From the NCBI GenBank assembly GCA_036524675.1, contig DATDBU010000016.1:1-59274 (forward strand): a DNA stretch of 59,274 nt, given 5' to 3'. This document shows positions 53,201 through 59,274 of this stretch, one piece after another (positions within the stretch are counted from its first letter, which is position 1; the number at the start of each line of letters is the position of its first letter). The position numbers and the translations under genes were made by a program. This stretch comes from DATDAW01 sp036524675 (lineage in GTDB: Bacteria > Verrucomicrobiota > Verrucomicrobiia > Chthoniobacterales > DASVRZ01). Below the pieces are notes generated by a model. It searched no databases and was not told the DNA's origin. It saw only the letters and a program-made list of their open reading frames with translations.

Positions 53201-54408
53201 TCGTGTGTGATCTCCAGCCATTGCAGGCCGCCGCGGTCCTCCGGGTTAACGAGCCGCCGGGCAACGAGAGCGTCCAAGGCGATGACAGGATCGGAAACAC
53301 CGGCGCGTCGCAGTATAACAACGGCGTCGTCGCGAACTACGGGACTGCGGTGTCCGCCTTCCGTGATCATGCGATCCTCGACGTAATGGCGCAGCGCAGC
53401 GGGTTGATCTGCGAAGCATTGTTGGTAAAACGTCTGCAGGATATCAGCACTCTGGGTTTCGACGAGTTCCGCGGTGATGGAGGGCAAATTGTCGCGCAGG
53501 CGCAAGCGGTTCAGTTCGTCGCAAACGAGGCTGAGTAAAGGCGGCACGGCACCGATTTCGACGAGTGGCGTGCCGGGATCGCGCTTGGCGACAAAGCATA
53601 CGATGCGGGCACCGACTGCCTCGTCGATGAGCCGACAGCCTTCGAGGTTGCCAGGCTTGACGACAGCTTCCAAGGCCTGCGGGCCGCTGAGCAGGCTGAG
53701 CGCCATTCGGTTGCGCATCAGGGAGGGCAGCAGTTTTTTCCATTGTTCCAAGTGGGAAAGAAAGTCCTCGCGCAACGTTAGCACCACACGCACAGCACTG
53801 GGCATTTGGTCATACTCCCGGGCAAGGCGGCGGTCGTTTTGAAAACGCCGTTTGAGAGCGGCGGGAGGGCGATTTTCGACGACGTCGGCGAGTTGTTCAA
53901 AAAGATCGCGAACTTCATCGGGCCGCTCGGCGCGCTGGCCGAGAGTGAAGATTTCTTCGAACTGATCGAAAATGAGCGCGGGCGGCGCGGTGTCGAGAGC
54001 ATCGGGACGCGAAGTCATATGGTGCAGCCATTCCCACAGGGTCCCGGATACATTTCCTCCGGACGGATTCAGACCGTGAGCGGCAAGGGCATTGAATGCC
54101 TGCTGCACAAGCGGTGGGTCCCCAGATTCGTAGCGCAGGCGAATGAGCACGGGGCGGCAGTTTTCGACGCGCAGCTTGGGGATGAGACCGGCGCCGAGCA
54201 GCGAGGTTTTTCCCAGGCCGGACTGGCCGTAGAGCACGGTGAGGGCCTGCTCGCGGACGCGGACATAGATTTCTGCGATCTCGGTGTCACGTCCGAAGAA
54301 GAAACGCTGGGTAGCCTCGCCGAAGGAAGCCAGACCCAGCCAGGGATGATCGGCATCGACCTCGATGGGACGACTGGCGGTCGAAGCTGGAGCGGGGAAG
54401 CCGGACAT
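50269..54408 (-). CDS. nSTAND ATPase with transmembrane segment and 14 WD40 repeats
   Basis: A 1379-residue STAND signalling ATPase. HPWLGLASFGEATQRFFFGR opens the nSTAND1-type NTPase, with Walker A GQSGLGKTSLL (61-71) and Walker B-like ALIFDQFEE (144-152). A winged-helix-like region follows (to about 410), then one membrane helix (about 441-459) and a coiled-coil. Fourteen 42-residue WD40 repeats run from 579 to 1166, followed by a helical TPR-like tail. In related systems the NTPase oligomerises after the repeats detect a trigger. It is 21 bases downstream of the SIR2-TIR gene. Metabolic signalling is an alternative to defence. Confidence 0.88.
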   Translation of the reverse strand: MSGFPAPASTASRPIEVDADHPWLGLASFGEATQRFFFGRDTEIAEIYVRVREQALTVLYGQSGLGKTSLLGAGLIPKLRVENCRPVLIRLRYESGDPPLVQQAFNALAAHGLNPSGGNVSGTLWEWLHHMTSRPDALDTAPPALIFDQFEEIFTLGQRAERPDEVRDLFEQLADVVENRPPAALKRRFQNDRRLAREYDQMPSAVRVVLTLREDFLSHLEQWKKLLPSLMRNRMALSLLSGPQALEAVVKPGNLEGCRLIDEAVGARIVCFVAKRDPGTPLVEIGAVPPLLSLVCDELNRLRLRDNLPSITAELVETQSADILQTFYQQCFADQPAALRHYVEDRMITEGGHRSPVVRDDAVVILRRAGVSDPVIALDALVARRLVNPEDRGGLQWLEITHDVLAPLVVKSRDERREREARWEAEWKLAEQRKKNRLRNVIFGVMLLLVVVAGWGFVEASRAAKEAEAATIQALAAQANAENAEIVAVAANEENRKNLHSASMSALANGLKAWQEDWDELPKGHRAETIEGRTKWHETIAFFCQSLELEPTNHSAAQWLYSTLLNRWEEKRDWPNFQLRHEDSVNSASFSADGSRIATASWDRTARIWDAASGRPIGEPLRHEGPVNSVSFSADGSRIVTASWDKTARVWDAASGKPIGEPLRHEGPVYSASFSADGRRIVTASWDNTARIWDAASGRPIGEPRRHAGDVRSASFSADGSRIVTASWDKTARIWNAASGKPIGKPLRHEDQVYSASFSADGSRIVTASWDKTARVWDAASGKPIAELLRHESPVISASFNADGSRIVTASWDKTARIWDAASGRPIGEPLRHEDQVYSASFSADGSMIVTAGRDKTARIWDTASGGPFGEPLRHEDQVNSASFSANGSMIVTASEDKTARIWDAASGKPIGKPLRHVDEVNNAGFSPDGSRIVTASWDKTARIWDVTSGEPIGKPLSHEGPVYGASFSADGSKIVTASWDKTARIWDAASDKPIGEPLRHDDQVYCASFSADGSRIATASWDKTARIWDAVSGKPVGEPLRHEDQVNSANFSPDGSRIVTASWDKTARIWDAASGKPICEPLRHAGDVRSASFSADGSKIVTASWDKTARIWDAASGRPFGEPLRHEGWVTSARFNAAGTEIITACSDQTARIWQFPEDERGQKINNITSGVIAWARAIAGLTFGEDGELEIIPYEKRMETLRAPGLPDGPWADLAKWMNTPREQRTLSPQSTHTIQEIAEREREFGSIESLRSALRYDPTLPLTRLLLANALEEKNEAKEPGARDLSVPQQAAFLRHYDLDLLSKAEGRMNKGEAAALWARAAEILLQKPEVKVGIGVKTTLAKDEALKAAERALALDPQNANALSQKVKARAAPKH
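50911..52674 (-). repeat. 14 tandem 126-bp repeats encoding WD40 units
   Basis: Fourteen in-frame 126-bp units, most sharing FSADGSRIVTASWDKTARIW almost unchanged. Differences concentrate after the RH pair (EDQVY, EGPVN, AGDVR, ESPVI, VDEVN). The number fits two seven-bladed propellers. Near identity between units implies recent duplication or gene conversion. Confidence 0.92.
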
Positions 54409-54429
54409 GGTGTGTTAAGGGACCCCTTG

Positions 54430-55803
54430 TCAGCCCCGGGGGCGCCCGGAGGTGCGGTAGGTCCCAACGAGCCAGCGCAAATATTCGACGAAATCGGAGC
54501 CGGTCTGTCCGTTTGGGAGCGAATGGTAATGGATGCGGGAGAAGCACTCCGGCTCCGCTTTGGGCTGCCAGTGTTCGGGAACCTGCGTGTAAATGGCGAT
54601 GGGCAGGTAGTAGATGAACCCGTCCATATGGCGTGAACCGGCCCAGTCGCGTTCTCTATGGACAAAGCGTTTGCGTTCAGCATCCGCCTCGGTGGTTTCG
54701 GAAATGAGCGAGAGGAAAAAACTGGAATGGACGCGCACGGCAGCTTCGAGGCTCTCTTCGTAGTTCTCCCCGGCTTGCAGGCGACCTTTGTCCAGCCAGA
54801 CGGGGATGCCGCAGTTGTGCAGGACGCGGGCGAGGTTGAGTGCCGCCGCCAAATCCTCGCGAGCGTAGCTAATGAAGATGGAGTCCCTGGGCATTTCGCT
54901 CGGCAGCCGGGAGAGGAAGTCGTTGTCGCTGCCCGCTTGTCCGTAGCGTTCCTGCCAGCGTCGGGAAAGTTCTGCGATGAAAGCAGCGGGGTCGCCACTA
55001 ATGACGCGCGTGGCGTGGATGAGTTTGTCGAAAAAGTAAATTAGCGGCGGCTCCAGGCTTGCGCTTTTCGCGGCGAGGTATTCGCCCACGACATTGTCGC
55101 TACGGTCGGAGAGACGTTCCTGGCGGGTGACACGCAGGAAAAACCGCACGATCCAATCGGAGGCGGGTGCCCCAAGGAGCAGAAGCTGGCGTCTTTTCAA
55201 CAAGCGAAAGAGACGCTCCATCGTATCCTGATGTTCGATGAGGCCGCAGATGTACTCCATGTAATCCTCCTCCCATACAGCGAAGTCGGGATAGGTATTG
55301 TAGTCGCCGAGGATGTGGTAAAGGCGCGTGCCGGTAATTGGTTCTGGAATGTCGACGGGCTGAACGGGATGAAAGGTGAGAAGATGGTCGCGTGGATCAA
55401 ACTCCGGGCGCGCGGTCTTGAGGGCCAATGACATCTGGTGATCGAAAGTGCTTGCGACGAAGAAATTGAAATCCTTGATGCGGGCGAGATCGAGCAGTGC
55501 GTCGCCAGGTAGCGCTTGGAGTTCGTCTATGAGTTCGCGCAATTCGTCGTAAACATCCTTGCGGGAACCGCCGTCGAGGATATAGGCGCAGGCTGTTTCG
55601 TTGACGCTGGTAAAAGAATCCGGGCGATCGAGCTGCAGGCGGCTGGCCAGTCTCGGGGCCAGATACTGGTAAAGGGGTGTCGGCTTTCCAGTGGCAGGAT
55701 CGGCGATCGTGATTAATTCCGGTCCGACCACCGGAACGACCTGGCCGTTGTGGATGTCGCGGATGAGATTCCGCCAATCTTTTTCCGGGAGGATTTCTTC
55801 CAT
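54430..55803 (-). CDS. SIR2-like/TIR fusion protein (putative NAD-consuming effector)
   Basis: A 457-residue two-domain protein. Residues about 15-270 look like a SIR2-fold domain: NGQVVPVVGPELITIADP, FFVASTFDHQMSLAL and YHILGDYNTYPDFAVWEEDY, with His163 in the place of the catalytic His. The classical GAGxS NAD loop is VVGPEL, so activity is uncertain. Residues about 307-450 are TIR (SIFISYAREDLAAALNLAR, IPVWLDKGRLQAGENYEESL); Glu384 in RFVHRERDWA is the candidate catalytic residue. It is first in the operon with the nSTAND protein. TIR and SIR2 enzymes deplete NAD+ in several phage-defence systems; that role here is inferred. Confidence 0.82.
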   Translation of the reverse strand: MEEILPEKDWRNLIRDIHNGQVVPVVGPELITIADPATGKPTPLYQYLAPRLASRLQLDRPDSFTSVNETACAYILDGGSRKDVYDELRELIDELQALPGDALLDLARIKDFNFFVASTFDHQMSLALKTARPEFDPRDHLLTFHPVQPVDIPEPITGTRLYHILGDYNTYPDFAVWEEDYMEYICGLIEHQDTMERLFRLLKRRQLLLLGAPASDWIVRFFLRVTRQERLSDRSDNVVGEYLAAKSASLEPPLIYFFDKLIHATRVISGDPAAFIAELSRRWQERYGQAGSDNDFLSRLPSEMPRDSIFISYAREDLAAALNLARVLHNCGIPVWLDKGRLQAGENYEESLEAAVRVHSSFFLSLISETTEADAERKRFVHRERDWAGSRHMDGFIYYLPIAIYTQVPEHWQPKAEPECFSRIHYHSLPNGQTGSDFVEYLRWLVGTYRTSGRPRG

Positions 55804-56459
55804 AAAAAGAATGCCGCCGTACCGGATTATCGCGGGCGGAATCCGCTAACCATCCACGCAAGGGCTCGCTGCCGAGCTAACTGTATCGCTTCCATCCTAT
55901 TCTGATTTCCCTCTCCGGTTCCGATTAACTGGACTTTCACAGATTCCGAGCCGAAACTCCAGCCCCTAATGCGGGAGTTTTACAAAAAATTGGTCGCCGT
56001 TGACGTTGCCCTACCAAGGACTGTGTCATTTGCAAGGTAAAAATTGGGGATTTTGACGAGGGATTACATTTCCGGTGGATGAGCAGCTTTCGCTGGCGAC
56101 GACGAGGGCCCATTTATACGGCTAGCCACGAGTGAGAGGCGTTGATCGTAGGCGGCAATGACTGGGGTTGTGGGTCGTTGCTGTGTGGGCATCTCCGACG
56201 TCCCTGCGGCCGTCATTGACGGTCCCGTCGCAGCAATGGGTAATCCAGTCCCAGCCATCGGAACTCCAGTCCCAGCCGTCGGAACTCCAGTCCCAGTCGT
56301 CGGTACTCCGGTTCCAGCCGTCGGCACTCCGTCTCTAGCCGTCGATTCTCCTACACCAGCCGCCGATGCAGGGACTTCCAATTGGAACGTTACGGTTTTG
56401 GCAGATCCGGCATTTTCCGCTGTTCTTTCATCCCTAACTGTGGCTCAATTAGCGTCGGT
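55804..56459. other. Divergent intergenic region of the putative defence locus
   Basis: 656 bases separate the SIR2-TIR gene (minus) from the Rossmannoid-TPR gene (plus), long for this window and so likely to hold both promoters. Apart from the 21-bp tandem repeat it contains no recognised gene. Two open frames on opposite strands cross the repeat but both begin or run as low-complexity GTPVPAV or GVPTAGT repeats. Confidence 0.55.
56218..56364. repeat. Seven-unit 21-bp imperfect tandem repeat
   Basis: Units of 21 bases from 56218 to 56364. The best are GGAACTCCAGTCCCAGCCGTC (56260-56280) and its near copies at 56239, 56281, 56302 and 56323; the outer units are more diverged. The period is a multiple of three and roughly two helical turns, so it could be translated, or act as a repeated protein-binding site between the divergent promoters. 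Confidence 0.85.
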
Positions 56460-57845
56460 ATGGTTACTTCGGGTCTGATTCTTTCGCCGGGTGGTGTGAC
56501 TGGGAAGCGGCCACGGCCGGTCTGTTTTATGGTAATGCCTTTTGGCACCAAAGAAACCCGTGCAAAAGCGTCGTCTGCACCGGTGAAAATCAATTTCGAT
56601 AGCCTATGGGAAAAGGCGCTTTACCCCGGGTTATACGACGCAGGCTATCAGCCGGTGCGGGCTGACCAGGAACTGGGGGCGTTGATCATCAAGGAGATGC
56701 TCGAGAGGCTCTATTTCTCCGATTTGGTACTTGCCGATCTCACGATCCCCAATGGCAACGTCTATTACGAGATCGGCATCCGCCACGCCGCGCGAGATCG
56801 TGGCTGCGTCTTGATCAGCGCAGATTGGGCGGAACCACTCTTCGACCTCGATCAGATGCGGCAGATTCGTTATCCTCTGCCAGAGGAGGATGTTAGCGAC
56901 GCAACGGCAAGCAGCATCAGAGGCATCTTGAAACAGAACGTGAAGAAAATGGCGGAAGGCCTGGGGCCAATGCACCAGACCTTGCAGGGGTATCCGGACA
57001 AGGTCGATCCCAGCCATGCGAGCACTGTTAAGGATTTTCTCGAACAGCTCTCCGAGTTTCAGGCGGCAACAAGGGCTGTGCGTCATGCCCCCGCCGAAAA
57101 CCGAAAAGCGCTCGCCCTCGCTTTGCGTGACAGAACCGACGATCCAGACACGCCCATGGTTCCGTCCGTGGCGTTGGAGTTGCTCTATCTCCTGCGCGAC
57201 TATGCAGACGGGGCCGACACGCTTGGTTATATCGACCGATTGCCTGATTCGCTCCGGATGCTTCCCGTAGTACGGGAACAGCGTTGCCTTGTTCAGTCCA
57301 TGGCTGGCGATCACCTCGACGCCATTGGCGCCTTGGAGGAACTCGTACGCGCGACTGGCGACAGTGCGGAGCGGCAAGGCCTGATCGGCGGGCGTTACCG
57401 GCGGTTGTATCAAGCGGCGGATGGAGTCGATAAGAGGCGCTATCTCAACCAAGCAATCGACCACTACGCCCGCGGGATGATGCTGGATTTGAATAACTAT
57501 TTTCCCTCGTCCAATTTGCCGAGGCTCTATCGAGCCCGCGGACAAAGCGGCGATGACGATCGCGCCCGGACGGCTGCCACGATCGCCCTCGCGGCTTGCG
57601 AACGCGCGAAGGCGCAGGGTTCCGACGATGAGTGGCTGCGCCCGACGCTGCTGGGAATGGCTTTCGATGCCGGTGACGTTAACGCGGCTAGCGAATTACG
57701 TGATCAGGTGCTTACCGAAAGTCCTGCGCGATGGAAGCTGAAGGCCACACTTGAAACCATCCAGATAAGTATCGCCCAGACCAAGGACGAGGCGGCGCGC
57801 AACGCGCTTCAAGCCATCGCTGATGATTTGAACAGTCTTGTCTAG
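56460..57845 (+). CDS. Rossmannoid (deoxyribosyltransferase/TIR-like) plus TPR protein, DUF4071/TRAFs-binding type
   Basis: A 461-residue protein from ATG 56460; a TTG start at 56382 is less likely. Residues about 20-140 match the nucleotide-binding domain of DUF4071-type proteins: VCFMVMPFGTKETRAKA, VRADQELGALIIKEMLERLY, LVLADLTIPNGNVYYEIGI and RHAARDRGCVLIS. Glu104 in VYYEIGIRHA sits where deoxyribosyltransferases have their nucleophile. The rest (about 190-461) is helical TPR-like. Such proteins recur beside STAND, SIR2 and SLOG genes in bacterial conflict systems. It may be a second nucleotide-acting effector or a signal maker. It is divergent from SIR2-TIR. Confidence 0.75.
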   Translation: MVTSGLILSPGGVTGKRPRPVCFMVMPFGTKETRAKASSAPVKINFDSLWEKALYPGLYDAGYQPVRADQELGALIIKEMLERLYFSDLVLADLTIPNGNVYYEIGIRHAARDRGCVLISADWAEPLFDLDQMRQIRYPLPEEDVSDATASSIRGILKQNVKKMAEGLGPMHQTLQGYPDKVDPSHASTVKDFLEQLSEFQAATRAVRHAPAENRKALALALRDRTDDPDTPMVPSVALELLYLLRDYADGADTLGYIDRLPDSLRMLPVVREQRCLVQSMAGDHLDAIGALEELVRATGDSAERQGLIGGRYRRLYQAADGVDKRRYLNQAIDHYARGMMLDLNNYFPSSNLPRLYRARGQSGDDDRARTAATIALAACERAKAQGSDDEWLRPTLLGMAFDAGDVNAASELRDQVLTESPARWKLKATLETIQISIAQTKDEAARNALQAIADDLNSLV

Positions 57846-57947
57846 CAGGAAGCGCTGATTTAAGCCGCAGATGACGGATCGAAGCAGATTGAACAAAAGA
57901 CCCATTCTTTATCTGCGAAGATCGGAGCAATCTGCGGTGAATTCTCT

Positions 57948-58703
57948 TCAACGTGCCGTTCCAGTGCGCCGGCCAGGACTGAAAAGCAACTCCTGGATCA
58001 ATCTTCCCAGGGCCTGCGCGTCCGAATGGATGTCAAAGGGCACAATCCTTCCTTCAGCAGCAATCTGCGCGATGGACTCATCGGATGAACCTCCTGTGCG
58101 CCGGGCCTCCAGGACAGCGTCGGTGTTTCGACCGCTTCCGGCGATCAAAATCATCGTACGCTGCTGAGCAACGTTGGTCTGCATTTCGCGGACGGTAATT
58201 TGTCCACCGCCGGCGAAGACGGCTACGAAGGGGCAGTCGTGGCTGAGATCGCTGATCAGCGCATACATTTCATCCGTTTCGTCCCCCCAGTCATCGCCTT
58301 CGACCAGAACAAAATGGGTATGATGAGGCTCCAGTGGGACGTCGCCCGCTTCTTTTCCCGGCCAGGTGACGAGTTTGTCCGGCGCAACGCCGATCAAGGG
58401 TGCGTTCAAGCCCCACTTTTCGACTCCGCGACCAAGCATCGAGAAGATTCCGGCATCCGTTGCGCCGGTGATCAGAGTAAGCGATTCCTCGGAAGCAACG
58501 CGTGCGAGGCCGTCTACGAGGATTGACTCCAGGCGTGTTGAAAGGTCTTCATCCAACTTCGCCGTTCCTCCGTTCAAGCAGACGACAGCGCGCGGCTGTG
58601 AGATTCCGAGCGCGGCAATGATCGCGGCGGGCTGCGCGTCACGCGATACTCGAACGGCTTGAGATCGGGTGTTGCTCGGGAAGGGGATTATTTCCGCTTT
58701 CAT
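57948..58703 (-). CDS. LSDAT-type SLOG-superfamily nucleotide-binding protein
   Basis: A 251-residue protein. RAVVCLNGGTAKLDEDLSTR (38-57), LTLITGATDAGIFSMLGRGV (76-94), HFVLVEGDDWGDETDEMY (130-147) and FVAVFAGGGQITVREMQTN (159-177) form the glycine-rich nucleotide site of the prokaryotic LSDAT domain, related to TRPM channel sensors. SLOG proteins bind NAD-derived or cyclic nucleotides. ATG at 58703 has a strong Shine-Dalgarno (GGAGGAG, seven bases upstream), better than the ORF start at 58730. It converges on the Rossmannoid-TPR gene with a 102-base gap, so it is associated by position only. Confidence 0.8.
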   Translation of the reverse strand: MKAEIIPFPSNTRSQAVRVSRDAQPAAIIAALGISQPRAVVCLNGGTAKLDEDLSTRLESILVDGLARVASEESLTLITGATDAGIFSMLGRGVEKWGLNAPLIGVAPDKLVTWPGKEAGDVPLEPHHTHFVLVEGDDWGDETDEMYALISDLSHDCPFVAVFAGGGQITVREMQTNVAQQRTMILIAGSGRNTDAVLEARRTGGSSDESIAQIAAEGRIVPFDIHSDAQALGRLIQELLFSPGRRTGTAR

Positions 58704-58840
58704 ATTGATTCTCCTCCGCCATTGAACCACGGCCTGGCGATTCTTGATATCCGAAATCCCAAAGGTTCCGGCTGTCGTTTCAGTGAAATCAATTGGGAAC
58801 GGCCAAATTGGGTTCGGGCAGCGAAATCCGGGGTGCCCTT

Positions 58841-59011
58841 ATGAAAACGTTTATCATTCCACTGCCCATACTGGGATTGCTGATCGGAACGCGTGCGGCG
58901 GCCAGCGCAGGCATCGCCCTGATTCTTGCGGACAAGCTGGAGAAGGAACAGAAGAAGGCCATTGGCTGGACACTGCTCGTCGCAGGCATCGTTGACGGGC
59001 AGACTCTATAG
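58841..59011 (+). CDS. Small membrane protein
   Basis: A 56-residue protein starting MKTFIIPLPILGLLIGTRAA with two hydrophobic stretches (residues 3-30 and about 42-52) separated by a charged loop (ADKLEKEQKKAIGW). It resembles small conserved inner-membrane proteins of unknown function, ending a little early (VAGIVDGQTL). The next gene starts six bases later and is probably co-transcribed. Confidence 0.5.
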   Translation: MKTFIIPLPILGLLIGTRAAASAGIALILADKLEKEQKKAIGWTLLVAGIVDGQTL

Positions 59012-59016
59012 TAGAA

Positions 59017-59274
59017 ATGGTGCAGCCGCCCGAGAGCAAGGTTTTGCCGGGTGCTGTCCAAGCTGCGCTTACGTCCTGGCGGGCTTTGACCATTTGTCAG
59101 ACTGACGTCGTCAAAACCGTTGGTGCTTCGATCGTCGTCATCGGCATCGCGTTGATCGCCGGCGCGAAAGGAGTCCGGAGTGAGCCAGGCATTGTCTGTC
59201 TCGGGATCTTCAGCCCGCTCGCCGTGGCCGGTGTCGACATTTGCTATGGGCTGCGCGGCGTTATCAGAAAATTT
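59017..59274 (+). CDS. Membrane protein, 3' end cut by window edge
   Basis: From ATG at 59017 the frame is open for 86 codons to the window end. A soluble start (MVQPPESKVLPGAVQAALTS) leads into two membrane helices (KTVGASIVVIGIALIAGA, then PGIVCLGIFSPLAVAGVDIC) and RGVIRKF. No stop is reached, so the length and family are unknown. The short gap to the previous small membrane gene suggests an operon. Confidence 0.5.
   Translation, partial: MVQPPESKVLPGAVQAALTSWRALTICQTDVVKTVGASIVVIGIALIAGAKGVRSEPGIVCLGIFSPLAVAGVDICYGLRGVIRKF

Noticed and set aside
56064..56478. Open frames on both strands through the 21-bp repeat
   Set aside because: Both are dominated by 7-residue repeats forced by the DNA repeat and one runs into the next gene; the minus one starts at TTG. 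Kept only as a possible translated leader.

Overview
The window looks like a bacterial chromosome segment from a Gram-negative, probably soil- or sediment-dwelling member of the Verrucomicrobiota (a Chthoniobacterales-like lineage is my best guess). This rests on an outer-membrane lifestyle (heptose adenylyltransferase, ExbB/ExbD, L,D-transpeptidase, rhamnose genes), menaquinone made by the futalosine route (MqnE), the 'four helix bundle suffix' protein family, DUF1361, and small secreted proteins of the sort common there. The G+C looks moderately high. No rRNA, tRNA or CRISPR array was found. The taxonomic call is inference from gene content only.

Layout. 1-1.5 kb: the tail of an unknown gene directly abuts a 5'-truncated GH32 fructan hydrolase. 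1.6-7.7 kb: TonB-like secreted protein, Ste24-type protease, a VapBC pair, the MsrPQ periplasmic methionine sulfoxide repair pair, a DUF3347 protein and a frameshifted P-loop kinase. 7.8-16.4 kb: LysA; a ketogluconate-type module (2-hydroxyacid dehydrogenase, LacI regulator, divergent SDR) sharing a perfect palindromic operator; Rieske oxygenase, VOC protein, MFS transporter and aldo-keto reductase. 16.5-27.2 kb: housekeeping genes mostly on the + strand (rfaE2, purN, PII, uppP, mqnE, yqgE, rfbB, rfbD, cstA). 27.2-31.1 kb: ExbB-ExbD-TPR operon. 31.2-38.9 kb: uvrC, a toxin-antitoxin pair whose toxin is frameshifted, a GT39 glycosyltransferase, a double-domain siroheme-decarboxylase-like protein, a SorC regulator and a YbhN-like flippase with a methyltransferase. 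38.9-50.3 kb: RF-like hydrolase, four-helix protein, the TCA genes sucC-sucD-gltA, upp, rhodanese, L,D-transpeptidase, an extended GH4 glycosidase and a divergent AraC regulator.

50.3-58.7 kb is the most striking part, a putative NAD/nucleotide-centred conflict (anti-phage) locus. A SIR2-like/TIR fusion protein lies 21 bp upstream of a 1379-residue nSTAND ATPase, in the same direction. The ATPase has a transmembrane segment and 14 almost identical 42-residue WD40 repeats, enough for two propellers. Divergent from them, across an intergenic region with a 21-bp tandem repeat, is a protein with an N-terminal deoxyribosyltransferase/TIR-like Rossmannoid and a C-terminal TPR region (DUF4071/'TRAFs-binding' type). 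Convergent with that is a SLOG-superfamily LSDAT protein. My working model is that the WD40/STAND protein senses and assembles, SIR2/TIR (and perhaps the Rossmannoid protein) cleaves NAD or a related nucleotide, and the LSDAT protein binds a nucleotide ligand. That model is inference; the domain architecture is read from the sequence. Two small membrane-protein genes, one cut by the window edge, follow.

Three genes are visibly broken (GH32, P-loop kinase, ParE-like toxin). Two of the three carry single-base shifts beside runs of three identical bases, so assembly error must be excluded before calling them pseudogenes.
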